Of a stretch of DNA of 64,000 nucleotides, positions 53,489 through 61,348 are shown one piece after another (position 1 is the stretch's first letter; every line of letters begins with the position of its first letter). The notes under the pieces are model-generated. The model was given only the letters and a program-made list of their open reading frames with translations, was not told the origin of the DNA and did not search any database. Both the position numbers and the translations under genes were made by a program. This DNA is from an uncultured Desulfobacteraceae bacterium (GTDB lineage Bacteria > Desulfobacterota > Desulfobacteria > Desulfobacterales > UBA5852): assembly GCA_913060875.1 (NCBI GenBank), contig CAJXSL010000012.1:1-64000 (forward strand), in the 5' to 3' direction.

Positions 53489-53809
53489 TCACCCCGCCAG
53501 GGCGAGTTCCAGCGCCTGCCGGAGGGTTTTGGCCTGCTGCAACCCCACGAACCGGTTAACTTCTCGGCCGTCCTTGTAAAGGATCAGGGTCGGAATGCTC
53601 TGGATGCCGAGGTCCCGCGCCACGTCGGCATGGTCGTCGATGTTCATCGTGGCAATATCGGCCCGGCCGTCGTACTGCAGGTCCATCTCATTGAGAACCG
53701 GCTCCTGGGCCCGACAAGGGCCGCACCAGGGGGCATTGAAGTCCACCAGGGTGACGCCTTTTTTAATCATTTTCTCAAAATCGGTTTGGGATTTCAATTC
53801 ATTTGCCAT
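53489..53809 (-). CDS. Thioredoxin
   Basis: The 106-residue protein has the redox motif WCGPC in FNAPWCGPCRAQEP and the cis-proline in IQSIPTLILY. The first Met of a longer frame lies in the hairpin upstream and lacks a binding site, so the ATG at 53809 is chosen. It is probably in one transcript with the small helical protein upstream and the corrinoid activator downstream, and may recycle the 1-Cys peroxiredoxin. Confidence 0.93.
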   Translation of the reverse strand: MANELKSQTDFEKMIKKGVTLVDFNAPWCGPCRAQEPVLNEMDLQYDGRADIATMNIDDHADVARDLGIQSIPTLILYKDGREVNRFVGLQQAKTLRQALELALAG

Positions 53810-53844
53810 TATCGTGTTACTCCCGTAGCAGCGTTGTTTGTTGG

Positions 53845-53877
53845 CCATGGGCTGCTGTCGTCAACAGCAGCCCATGG
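53845..53877. other. Perfect 14-bp hairpin between small helical protein and thioredoxin genes
   Basis: CCATGGGCTGCTGT (53845-53858) and ACAGCAGCCCATGG (53864-53877) pair perfectly over a five-base loop. There is no T run. It is probably a transcript stabiliser or processing site inside the operon. Confidence 0.6.
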
Positions 53878-53905
53878 ATGAGGGACTGTGGGTGCCGATG
53901 GTGGT

Positions 53906-54223
53906 TTAACCACCAAAATTACCCGCCCCCAAACCGCGCATGGCTTCTTCGGTGGTGACTCGCAGCGTTGAAATGGCCTGGTCGAAAGATTTGCGTTCGG
54001 TCTGGATGTCGTCCATACCCGTCTCCGGAGTGCAATTGGCCCGGATCTGCTCGATCCGGTCATCCATTTCACCGATGAGCATATGCAGATCTTCGATGTT
54101 GGGCCGGATTTTTTCCTTTTCCCCGCCCGGCAATTGCTCCATTCTGCGGCTGATGTCGTAAACGATGGCTTTCCAGCCGGTCAATTCCATCTCCATGGTC
54201 TTGCAGCAGTTTCTGGCCTTCAT
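53906..54223 (-). CDS. Small helical protein of unknown function
   Basis: The 105-residue protein is mostly amphipathic helix (residues about 8-100). It has a paired Cys near the start (MKARNCCKT), one further Cys in RANCTPETG, and a Gly-rich C-terminus. AAAGGAG before the ATG fixes the start at 54223; the frame is open further up. A GGTAACG heptamer lies 27 bases upstream and a candidate -24/-12 promoter about 90 bases upstream. It leads the thioredoxin transcript. I recognise no characterised family. Confidence 0.75.
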   Translation of the reverse strand: MKARNCCKTMEMELTGWKAIVYDISRRMEQLPGGEKEKIRPNIEDLHMLIGEMDDRIEQIRANCTPETGMDDIQTERKSFDQAISTLRVTTEEAMRGLGAGNFGG

Positions 54224-54249
54224 GATGATCTCCTTTGTTTGGGGTTCAA

Positions 54250-54507
54250 GGTAACGCCTCATGGGACGAATGCCCAACGGGTATTTTATCGATTACAAGC
54301 CCCATTATTACAAAATCAATGCCAGTATGACCTGTTTTGCAATTTGGTCGAAAAAATATATAAATATATGAAAACGTTTAGTTTAGTATGGTCATGCCGA
54401 TAAGGTGGGAACCTGGCTGTTCTGATTTCAAGGCTTTCTGATAGACCGTGCGTTACTTGTGGTAACGATTGTTGGCGAGGTAACGTTATGTTGCGCTAAT
54501 GGTAACG
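54250..54507. promoter_or_regulatory. GGTAACG heptamer cluster 1 (activator-binding sites)
   Basis: Four exact copies occur at 54250-54256, 54461-54467, 54479-54485 and 54501-54507. The second has an inverted partner, giving the dyad CGTTAC-ttgtg-GTAACG at 54451-54467. The only other intergenic copies are the four in front of the PAS activator gene at 56870. Confidence 0.6.
54309..54324 (-). promoter_or_regulatory. Candidate sigma-54 promoter of the small helical protein/thioredoxin operon
   Basis: On the minus strand the sequence reads TGGCATTGATTTTGTA: a -24 element TGGCA, five-base spacing and a -12 element TTGT, where consensus is TTGC. It lies about 85 bases before the ATG. GGTAACG sites at 54461-54507 are at a normal activator-binding distance (about 150-200 bases upstream). 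Confidence 0.5.
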
Positions 54508-54563
54508 GTGGGCGGGATTCGGCCCGCGACCTTTGATGGGCGACCCGGGAGGAGATTTTTCAA

Positions 54564-54686
54564 ATGAATGTCTTCGTCTTCATGCTCGTGAAGGAAAACG
54601 CCCATGCCCCGATGCATCCTGCGCGTCGTAGGCGCGACCGGAGCGCGCGAAGACGCGCCCGCCTGTGGTCAATCTTCGGCGGGTAA
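54564..54686 (+). CDS. Possible short ORF, unknown
   Basis: An ATG at 54564 behind a good AGGAG (nine-base spacing) opens 40 codons: a hydrophobic start (MNVFVFMLV) and then a very Arg-rich stretch. A hairpin with UUCG loop (AAGCGCG/CGCGCTT, 54685-54702) follows the stop. It may be a leader peptide or the 5' end of a lost gene. No family resemblance. Confidence 0.25.
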   Translation: MNVFVFMLVKENAHAPMHPARRRRDRSARRRARLWSIFGG

Positions 54687-54701
54687 GCGCGTTCGCGCGC
54701 T

Positions 54702-54727
54702 TTAACCCGAACATTTCATCAATATTT
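54702..54727. repeat. REP-like element, copy 3 (half)
   Basis: TTAACCCGAACATTTCATC carries the shared core, but the TTCGGG partner is missing. It lies in the 562-base spacer 54224-54785, which otherwise holds the heptamers, a sigma-54-like promoter and one short ORF. Confidence 0.45.
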
Positions 54728-54785
54728 TCACCCTGCGGGCGCCACCGAGATGGCCATTGACCGCGTTCTCAAGAGGTTGCGCCCA

Positions 54786-56417
54786 TCACGATGCGGCCGA
54801 TACGGTGCCCGTGGCCTGGCGGTCGGCGGGGTGTGCCGCAAGCCCGTGTTCCCGGGGCAGTTGAACCACCAGAACCGGGCAGCGGCTTTGGCGGATCACA
54901 TCGCTGGCCGTGCTTCCGATCACCTTTTCTTCGAGCTTGCCGTGGCCGTGGGTGCCCATGATGATGAGATCGAAATCACCCCCATCGGCAGCGGCCAGGA
55001 TTTCTTCCACGGGATTTCCGATCCTGACGACGACGTTGTCGTCTGTCAGCGGGCATTCGGGCATTTCGTCTTTTACCTGACGCGATGTTTCCCGGATGCG
55101 TCGGTGGATGGCCGCGCGTGCCTTGGCAACGCCGGATTTATGAAAGGTATCCCATTCTTTCGGGTCCATGTGATCCGCAAGGTCGATACCGGCTTCGGCC
55201 GAAAGGGTTTGGACCATGTCCGGAATGACGTGCAGCAGGGTGACCGCCGCATGGTGAAGATTCCCCAGGCTGCAGGCGTAGCGGGCCGCATGGCGGGCGG
55301 TGGCCGACAGGTCGGTAACGTAAAGGATGCGGTTGATGGCGGGGATGGCGGCGCGTACCGTATCCGGCTGCGGTGACGGAAACGGGGCCACCTTGGCCGG
55401 TTCGCTGCCGTCGGCCGGCACGGTGGAAGGCAAGGCCTCGGCTTCCGTCTTTCCGAAAATGCGATCCACCAGTCGCACGTACCAGGCGGCCGATTGGATC
55501 TGGATGACATAGGCCAGGGCAATGAGCAGGGCGATGGTCAGGCCCTGCTGGCCAAAAGCCGTCATGGCGATGGCAAGGGCAATGGAAAGATCCCGCATGA
55601 CCACCCCGAAGACCATGGCCACGGCATCTTCCCGACTGAAAAACAGGCGGCCCGCGACGGAAAGGAGGCCGTAGGAGATGATGTAGAAGACCCCCAGGGG
55701 CACCAGGATGGAAACGATATCGCCGGGATTGGCGATAATGCTTTTGGCCTTCAGGGCCATGGCCACAAATGCAATCAGGGTCACCCCCAGAGCGGAGAAG
55801 GGTGGGAATTTGGGTTTGATGCGCTGGTTCCAGGTCTGGGCGCCAAATTTTTTCTTGGCGATGACCTGGGTAAGCAGGCCGGCGGCCAACGGTACGAAAA
55901 CGAACAGCACGATTTGCCGGAACATGTGAAGCATGTTCACATCGACGGTGGCCCCCATGAAAACCTTGGTGTAGACAGGGGCGGCCAGGGCACCGAGTAC
56001 CAGGCCGAAAATCACCATTTTGATGGCGGCTTCCTTGTTGCCTTTGGCAAACCCGGTCCATGAAATGGTCATGCCCGAGGTGGGCAGCACCCCGATTAAA
56101 AACAGACCCACGGCCCACAGCCCGAATTTTTCAGCTTCGCCGCTGAAAAACAGCTTGCCGGTATAAAACGCGAGGAGCGGGATCAGGACAAAATTGATAA
56201 ACTGGGTGGCCAACTGCAGCTTGTAGTCCCGCCCCTTGAAAATGGTCTGGACGTTCAAGGTCACCATCATGGGATAGACCATGATGAAGGTCACCGGAAT
56301 GATGAAACGCTTCAAGGGGCTGGCGTCGAACAGATAGCCGCAGGCCAGGCCCAGGAGCATGGATATGGGAATGGACCACACCAGATTTTTTTGCAGCAGC
56401 GAGAGGGCTTTCAGCAT
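54786..56417 (-). CDS. ACR3/bile-acid-symporter-type transporter fused to a universal stress protein domain
   Basis: The 543-residue protein has about ten membrane helices (residues 10-330) of the BASS/ACR3 superfamily, with VTFIMVYPMMVTLN and GVLPTSGMTISWTGFAKGN. After a Pro-rich linker, residues about 362-520 form a Usp domain that keeps the ATP-binding signature G-x2-G-x9-G-S (GTHGHGKLEEKVIGST). The membrane part may export arsenite or move an organic anion or sulfur compound; the Usp part probably regulates it by nucleotide. AAAGGAG fixes the ATG at 56417. A candidate sigma-54 promoter lies about 75 bases upstream, divergent from the PAS activator gene. Confidence 0.82.
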   Translation of the reverse strand: MLKALSLLQKNLVWSIPISMLLGLACGYLFDASPLKRFIIPVTFIMVYPMMVTLNVQTIFKGRDYKLQLATQFINFVLIPLLAFYTGKLFFSGEAEKFGLWAVGLFLIGVLPTSGMTISWTGFAKGNKEAAIKMVIFGLVLGALAAPVYTKVFMGATVDVNMLHMFRQIVLFVFVPLAAGLLTQVIAKKKFGAQTWNQRIKPKFPPFSALGVTLIAFVAMALKAKSIIANPGDIVSILVPLGVFYIISYGLLSVAGRLFFSREDAVAMVFGVVMRDLSIALAIAMTAFGQQGLTIALLIALAYVIQIQSAAWYVRLVDRIFGKTEAEALPSTVPADGSEPAKVAPFPSPQPDTVRAAIPAINRILYVTDLSATARHAARYACSLGNLHHAAVTLLHVIPDMVQTLSAEAGIDLADHMDPKEWDTFHKSGVAKARAAIHRRIRETSRQVKDEMPECPLTDDNVVVRIGNPVEEILAAADGGDFDLIIMGTHGHGKLEEKVIGSTASDVIRQSRCPVLVVQLPREHGLAAHPADRQATGTVSAAS

Positions 56418-56490
56418 GTTACGGTTCTCCTTTCGGCAACCGGGTGTGTTCCCGGAGGGTTCGCATTTTGGATCGGTGGGTATGGTGATA

Positions 56491-56506
56491 ACCAAATTTC
56501 GTGCCA
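56491..56506 (-). promoter_or_regulatory. Candidate sigma-54 promoter of the transporter-Usp gene
   Basis: On the minus strand the sequence is TGGCACGAAATTTGGT: a perfect -24 element TGGCACG and a -12 element TTGG at the right spacing, where consensus is TTGC. It lies about 75 bases before the ATG at 56417. Confidence 0.5.
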
Positions 56507-56637
56507 GGAGGGCCCTGGGGCTTGGAGGATGACTGTTGGGTACCTTCCAGATGGTTTCCCGAAATGTTGCGGCCAGGAGAACGTGGGGGGGTAGGGCGAG
56601 GCTGTGTCTTAATTCAACAGGGTATCCTGTTTTTGCC

Positions 56638-56717
56638 CGTCATGCCGGCGAAAGCCGGCATCTCCTCAAGCCAATGAAATGATGATGCAACAGATTCCGG
56701 CTTCCGCCGGAATGACG
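56638..56717. repeat. 80-bp inverted-repeat element of the CGTCAT-CCGG type
   Basis: The ends CGTCATGCCGGC (56638-56649) and CCGGAATGACG (56707-56717) are near inverted repeats. Each end also forms its own small hairpin (GCCGGC-gaaa-GCCGGC; TCCGG-cttccg-CCGGA). This is a common bacterial REP/MITE form. Confidence 0.65.
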
Positions 56718-56752
56718 TCAAAACGGGAAGTTCGACTTTTTGCGTGACCAGA

Positions 56753-56772
56753 TTTCTTTTCCGGAAAAGAAA
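56753..56772. promoter_or_regulatory. 20-base perfect palindrome, copy 2
   Basis: Identical to 10264-10283 (TTTCTTTT-CCGG-AAAAGAAA). It lies directly upstream of the -35 box of the PAS activator promoter. Confidence 0.45.
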
Positions 56773-56782
56773 GGAAATAAGA

Positions 56783-56811
56783 TTGACAGGCTTACTATGG
56801 CCACATATGGT
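56783..56811 (+). promoter_or_regulatory. Sigma-70 promoter of the PAS activator gene
   Basis: TTGACA (56783-56788) and TATGGT (56806-56811) are 17 bases apart. Transcription would begin near 56818, inside the GGTAACG cluster, which suggests autorepression. Confidence 0.55.
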
Positions 56812-56813
56812 TT

Positions 56814-56866
56814 GGTAACGTTAGGTAACGTAAAGGTAACGCAACTTGCAGTCGCCGGAGGTAACG
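56814..56866. promoter_or_regulatory. GGTAACG heptamer cluster 2
   Basis: Exact copies start at 56814, 56824, 56835 and 56860. The first three are about one helical turn apart (10 and 11 bases); the last overlaps the ribosome-binding region. They lie at and just after the predicted transcription start. Confidence 0.6.
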
Positions 56867-56869
56867 CTC

Positions 56870-58282
56870 ATGGGGAACCGCACCCACGAAATCTGGAATT
56901 TTCATCTGGTCAGCAAGATTATCGACTCCATGGCCGACGGGGTGTTCACCATGGACGACCGGGGGCGGATTTCTTCCTGGAATCCGGCCATGGAGCGCAT
57001 CAGCGGCTATTCGGCCGAGGAGGCCCTGGGCCAGACATGCGGTCTGCTCCAGTGCAGCCGCTGTTTCGGCCGTGAATGCCCGGCTGATGTCAACAAGTGC
57101 CGTATCATGGAGCAGGGGCATGCCGAAGCCAAGGAGTGCCGGCTGCGGCACAAGAACGGCCATGATGTGGAGGTTATCAAGAACGCCAATGTCGTGCGGG
57201 ACGAAAACGACACCGTCATCGGTATTGTGGAAACGGTGACGGATCTGACCGAACTGAACCGGGCCCGCCGCAAAGCGGAAGAGGCGGCCCTGCGGCTGGC
57301 GGAAGTCCATCAGATGGACAACATCATCGGCAAGAGCGCGGCCATGCAGCATGTTTTTCAAAACGTCAAAGCCGCGGCTTCCAGCCAGGCGACCATCCTG
57401 GTGCACGGTGAAAGCGGCACGGGCAAGGAACTCGTGGCCGGCGCCATCCATTACAACAGCGAGCGCAAGGATGCTCCCCTGGTGACGGTCAACTGCAGCG
57501 CCCTGTCGGAAACCCTTCTGGAAAGCGAGCTCTTCGGCCATGTCAAGGGCGCCTACACAGGAGCGGTGCGGGATCGCCGGGGGCGCTTCGAAGAGGCCGC
57601 CGGCGGCACGGTCTTCCTGGACGAAATTGGGGAATTGAGCCCCTTTATCCAGGTCAAACTGCTGCGGGTGCTGCAGGAAAAGGAGATCGAGCGGGTGGGG
57701 GATTCCCGCAAGCGGAAAATCGACATCCGCATCATCACGGCGACGCATCGCGATCTCTACAGTCAGGTGCAGAAGGGCCATTTCCGGGAAGATCTCTACT
57801 ACCGCCTGAAGGTATTTCCGATTCGTTTGCCGCCGCTCCGGGAGCGCCGGGAGGATATCCCCCTCCTGGTGGATCATTTCACCCGCCGCATGAACGCCAG
57901 CACCGGCAAGCGCGTGCAGAACGTTTCCCGGCAGGCCCTGCGGGCGCTGATGGATTACCGCTGGCCGGGCAACGTGCGGGAGTTGGAGAATGCCATCGAA
58001 CACGCGTTCGTGCTTTGCCATCGCGACCGGATTGCCTTCGGGGATCTGCCCATCGACATTCGCGAACCTTCCGGGGGCGGGGTCTGTGCCGATCCGGCCG
58101 CCGCCGCGGGCCTGCCGGCAGGGGCGAAGCGGTCACGGTTGACCAAGGAGCGGCTGCTGGCGCTCCTTGAGGAAAGCGGCTGGAACAAGGCTGCGGTGGG
58201 TCGGCGGGTGGGCCTGAGCCGAACGGCCATTTGGAAGTACATGAAAAAGTGGGAGATTCCCTTGCAGCCCGAAGATGCCTGA
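56870..58282 (+). CDS. Sigma-54-dependent activator with cysteine-rich PAS sensor
   Basis: The 470-residue protein has a PAS domain (about 12-135), an AAA+ domain (about 150-380) and a Fis-type HTH (about 425-462). The AAA+ part is complete: GESGTGKE, the sigma-54 loop GAYTGA and Walker [10 protein letters not shown]. The PAS carries an inserted Cys set in [19 protein letters not shown] and a further Cys in AKECRLRH, suitable for a metal, cluster or thiol switch. GGAGG eight bases before the ATG at 56870 fixes the start. It probably activates the candidate sigma-54 promoters nearby and represses its own gene through the GGTAACG sites (inference). Confidence 0.88.
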   Translation: MGNRTHEIWNFHLVSKIIDSMADGVFTMDDRGRISSWNPAMERISGYSAEEALGQTCGLLQCSRCFGRECPADVNKCRIMEQGHAEAKECRLRHKNGHDVEVIKNANVVRDENDTVIGIVETVTDLTELNRARRKAEEAALRLAEVHQMDNIIGKSAAMQHVFQNVKAAASSQATILVHGESGTGKELVAGAIHYNSERKDAPLVTVNCSALSETLLESELFGHVKGAYTGAVRDRRGRFEEAAGGTVFLDEIGELSPFIQVKLLRVLQEKEIERVGDSRKRKIDIRIITATHRDLYSQVQKGHFREDLYYRLKVFPIRLPPLRERREDIPLLVDHFTRRMNASTGKRVQNVSRQALRALMDYRWPGNVRELENAIEHAFVLCHRDRIAFGDLPIDIREPSGGGVCADPAAAAGLPAGAKRSRLTKERLLALLEESGWNKAAVGRRVGLSRTAIWKYMKKWEIPLQPEDA

Positions 58283-58312
58283 CCGGTGGAAGACCATGTC
58301 TCCCACCGGTCA
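58280..58312. terminator. Hairpin between convergent genes
   Basis: TGACCGGTGG (58280-58289) and CCACCGGTCA (58303-58312) form a perfect 10-bp stem that includes the activator's stop codon. It lies between two convergent genes and could stop both transcripts, but no T run is present on either side. Confidence 0.5.
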
Positions 58313-58328
58313 AATGGGGCCCGGCGCA

Positions 58329-58985
58329 TTAATCCGCGTTCAGTATACGCGCCTGATCGGCCAGCAGACCTTTAAAGCGGTCCAGGGTAATGGGGTAGGG
58401 AATGATGGGGATGCCCATCCAGTCGGAATATCCGAGAAAGCCCTCGGGGTCTTCGGCCATATAGGTGTCCATGTAGCCGATGCCGTCCAGGACGATGGCC
58501 CCACCGGTGTGCTTGGGAAAGTTTTCGTTGGCCAGTCCTTGGTCCCATCCTTTGAAGACATCTTTGCGGAATTTCACCCAGCCCGGCGTCATCCACCAGA
58601 CCGGCTCGTCGCCGGCCATTTCCCGGGCGATGCCGTTGCGCTCATTTTCATCAGCCAGCATATCCATGCAGTGGGTGGCGTCGATGCGGGCCACCCCGGC
58701 CCCCTGTTCCTGGATGATCGTCTGCATCAGGCGGGTGGGTTCGTCCACATTGACATAGCAGAACTTGCCGCCGTAGACGACGATGACTTTGCCATGCTTT
58801 TCTTTGGCCTTGGTGACCAGGCGCACCAATTGGCTCTCCAACGCGGGGATGTCCTGATGAAGCCCTGGCGTCGTGTAGTAAATCTGGGGGGTGTCCAGGA
58901 AGCCGCTGGCTTTCAAATGATTCAGTTCGAGACTCATTGTTCCGCAGGAGACAATGCTGATGCCTGAAAACGACGGTTCGCCCAT
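58329..58985 (-). CDS. DUF1638 family protein
   Basis: The 218-residue protein matches DUF1638: SIVSCGTMSLELNHL, IYYTTPGLHQDIPALE, VIVVYGGKFCYVN, RIDATHCMDMLA, and a final WMGIPIIPYPITL. The family occurs beside corrinoid methyltransferase genes and their activators in anaerobes; its function is not established. The start is placed at the ATG at 58985, with AAAGGTGAG upstream. A candidate sigma-54 promoter lies about 75 bases upstream. Confidence 0.85.
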   Translation of the reverse strand: MGEPSFSGISIVSCGTMSLELNHLKASGFLDTPQIYYTTPGLHQDIPALESQLVRLVTKAKEKHGKVIVVYGGKFCYVNVDEPTRLMQTIIQEQGAGVARIDATHCMDMLADENERNGIAREMAGDEPVWWMTPGWVKFRKDVFKGWDQGLANENFPKHTGGAIVLDGIGYMDTYMAEDPEGFLGYSDWMGIPIIPYPITLDRFKGLLADQARILNAD

Positions 58986-59055
58986 GATGATTCTCACCTT
59001 TCTTGGAAGCATTTAACGCATTCGCTTCATGGAAGCGTTCTGCTCTCCAAGAGGA

Positions 59056-59071
59056 TACAAAATTGGTGCCA
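59056..59071 (-). promoter_or_regulatory. Candidate sigma-54 promoter of the DUF1638 gene
   Basis: On the minus strand the sequence is TGGCACCAATTTTGTA, with the same ATTTTGTA end as the promoter at 54309-54324. The -24 element TGGCAC is perfect and the -12 is TTGT. Confidence 0.55.
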
Positions 59072-59078
59072 GATCGAA

Positions 59079-61175
59079 TCAGGTGTCGAATTTAACCACC
59101 ACGCAGGTAAAATCATCGCTGCGGCCGGTGCCGGCCTGAAACGCCTCGACCGCATCCATGACGGCGGTGGCGATCATTTTGGCACTGGCGCCGGCATTGG
59201 CCCGCAGGATGGCTTTGATGCGGCGTTTACCGAAAAATTCTCCCCGGTCGTTGCGCGCCTCCCAAATGCCATCGGTTCCAAGGAAAAAGACCTGGCCCGG
59301 CTCAAACGGATGGTTTTCCTCCAGATAGGTTTCCGTCTGGTCGATGCCCAAGGGCAGGCCCTTGCCCACGCCCATCAGCGTGGTGAAGACATCCGTTTGG
59401 GGGTCATACAATAGCGCCGGGTCGTGGCCGGCGCGGACCCAGTGGATCCGGCGCTTGTCCCGATCCAGACGCGCCAGGAAAAGGGTTACGAAATTACCCG
59501 AAACCTCCACATCTTCGGCGAAAATGGCATTGGTGCTTGCGACAATGTCGCTCAGGGCGCCGGAAATGCGGGTACGCATGCGCAGGGCCGAGCGCACCGA
59601 AGCCATCAGAAGGGCCGAGGCGATGCCGTGTCCGGAAACATCGCCGATGGCCACGCACAGGCGGCCCTGCTCCGCCTCATCACAGAGGAAGTCATAATAG
59701 TCACCGCCGGCATAATGGCTGTAGAGGGTCAGCCCGAAAATGTCGAATCCGTCAATGCGGGGCGGATGCGGCAGCAGGTGCGTCTGGATTTCGGAGGCCA
59801 GCTCGACGGACCGTCGCATATCATAGGCTTGCGACAGCTGGGGCCCGATCTGATTGAAAACACCGGCCAGCGTGCCGATTTCGTCCCGCGCAGCGATATC
59901 TACCCGGGCATCGAGATTGCCGGACCCGAGTTTGCGGGCGGCCCGGGTCAGTTTTTCAAGGGGTTTGGTCACAATTTGGGAAAAGGTGACCGCGGTGATC
60001 GTCGCCGCGAGCACCAGCACCGCGAGAAAAACGGCGGTCAGGATTTCGACCCGCCGGGTCCTCTGCCGGATGGCATTTAGCAAACCGGCCACCTCGCTGG
60101 CGTCCTGGGCCGGCACCACCAGTACCAGGCCCACGCCCAGATGGGGAATCGGGTTGAAAGCCCAGTGGCTGGCTTGGCCATCCAGGTGGATGTTGTGGAT
60201 GTTGGCGCGCAAGCGCGAGAAATCGTTCAGGATCGCTTGGTAGGGGGCGCTGTCGCCTTTAAGGCCGAAGTCACCGGCCCTGATTGCCGCGGGTTGCGTG
60301 TCTGCCCCGTCCGCTTCGCCGGTGCGGGCGTAGGTCCGGATGATGGTTTCGTCCGTTGAGGAGTCCTCCGCCAGGACACCGATGAAAGCGAAGGGATCCT
60401 TTTCCGAGGGCGGCAGGTCCAAGGACAGATCCAGGAGGGCCTGCAGATCGATGATCATGCTGGTGATGCCGAAAATATCATCCTCCTGGCAGTAAAGCGG
60501 CAGGGAAAGCGCAATCACCGGCCGTCCCGAGTCCGGGTCGATGTAGGGGCGGGACCAGTAGGACACGCGTTCTTCGAAGGCCGCGGCGTACCAGGCGCCG
60601 AAGACGCCCCGGGAGGCGGCACATCGATCGTGACGGCAGGGAAAGACGCTGACCCATTGGTCGATCATGGTGTAGTGGTGGCGCACTATCGCCCCCAAAT
60701 GGTCGTCGATGGTTTCATAAACCGGCCGAAGCGCGCTGAGGGCCTCGTAAACCGGGCCATCCTGGTTTTTCATGCGGTCATGCACGGCATAGACGTGATG
60801 CCGGGAACCGGAAGGGGCCGTGGGGGGCTGGTCGGCGACCCGGTCGTATCGCCTCGCATGGTCTGCATCCGGGGTATACCCCCGGCAGCCGCTGGCGGTC
60901 CGCAGCAGCCGGCGGGCTTCGTAGGTCTGGAAAAGAAGAGCGGTTTCCAGCTTTTCGAAGGTCTGGCTGAGAAGCTTCTGGTGGCCCTGCAAGATGGCGT
61001 TAAAGCGCAGTTCGCTGCTCTTTTGCTGGTTCAGATTGACCTGGCGGGTGACCTCGTCCGCAAACAGGTGGACATTATGGATGCCAAAGGCGCGCAGCGC
61101 GAGGATGGGGATAATGGAAAGGCAGACCAGCAGGAGGATCAGTTTTTTACGGAAGTTCATGGGACACCTGTTCAT
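59079..61175 (-). CDS. Membrane sensor with HAMP and SpoIIE-type PP2C phosphatase domain
   Basis: The protein is 698 residues: TM1 (about 11-32), a large periplasmic region with Cache-like sequence (about 35-365), TM2 (about 372-395), HAMP (about 395-448) and a PPM/SpoIIE phosphatase domain (about 475-697). The phosphatase metal motifs include GGDYYDF, GDVSGHG and GTDGIWEA. Such proteins dephosphorylate anti-anti-sigma or similar Ser/Thr-phosphorylated switch proteins. No partner with a STAS or kinase switch is adjacent. A second ATG 15 bases downstream (61160) is an alternative start. Confidence 0.88.
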   Translation of the reverse strand: MNRCPMNFRKKLILLLVCLSIIPILALRAFGIHNVHLFADEVTRQVNLNQQKSSELRFNAILQGHQKLLSQTFEKLETALLFQTYEARRLLRTASGCRGYTPDADHARRYDRVADQPPTAPSGSRHHVYAVHDRMKNQDGPVYEALSALRPVYETIDDHLGAIVRHHYTMIDQWVSVFPCRHDRCAASRGVFGAWYAAAFEERVSYWSRPYIDPDSGRPVIALSLPLYCQEDDIFGITSMIIDLQALLDLSLDLPPSEKDPFAFIGVLAEDSSTDETIIRTYARTGEADGADTQPAAIRAGDFGLKGDSAPYQAILNDFSRLRANIHNIHLDGQASHWAFNPIPHLGVGLVLVVPAQDASEVAGLLNAIRQRTRRVEILTAVFLAVLVLAATITAVTFSQIVTKPLEKLTRAARKLGSGNLDARVDIAARDEIGTLAGVFNQIGPQLSQAYDMRRSVELASEIQTHLLPHPPRIDGFDIFGLTLYSHYAGGDYYDFLCDEAEQGRLCVAIGDVSGHGIASALLMASVRSALRMRTRISGALSDIVASTNAIFAEDVEVSGNFVTLFLARLDRDKRRIHWVRAGHDPALLYDPQTDVFTTLMGVGKGLPLGIDQTETYLEENHPFEPGQVFFLGTDGIWEARNDRGEFFGKRRIKAILRANAGASAKMIATAVMDAVEAFQAGTGRSDDFTCVVVKFDT

Positions 61176-61252
61176 GGTAGGATTCCAAAAGTTGTCGGGC
61201 GGGGATCAGGCACAAACTATCCTATGATCTAAAACTTTGTCAAAAACCTGCT

Positions 61253-61285
61253 CAGCCCGAACATTTCATGCCATATTCGGGTTAG
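61253..61285. repeat. REP-like palindrome, copy 4
   Basis: CAGCCCGAACATTTCATG (61253-61270) and TTCGGGTTAG (61276-61285) repeat the pattern of copy 1. It lies upstream of the phosphatase gene. Confidence 0.5.
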
Positions 61286-61306
61286 GCCTGCCGCCAGTGG
61301 AGATGG

Positions 61307-61338
61307 CGGCCGGGTCGTACCGCTATGCGACCCGGCCG
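61307..61338 (-). terminator. Hairpin after the small 87-residue protein gene
   Basis: CGGCCGGGTCG (61307-61317) and CGACCCGGCCG (61328-61338) form a perfect 11-bp stem, just beyond the stop of the minus-strand gene ending at 61349. There is no T run. Confidence 0.5.
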
Positions 61339-61348
61339 CGGGGGGCAA

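Noticed and set aside
55314-55320. Further GGTAACG copy
   Set aside because: It lies inside the coding sequence of the Usp domain as a single copy, so chance is a sufficient explanation.
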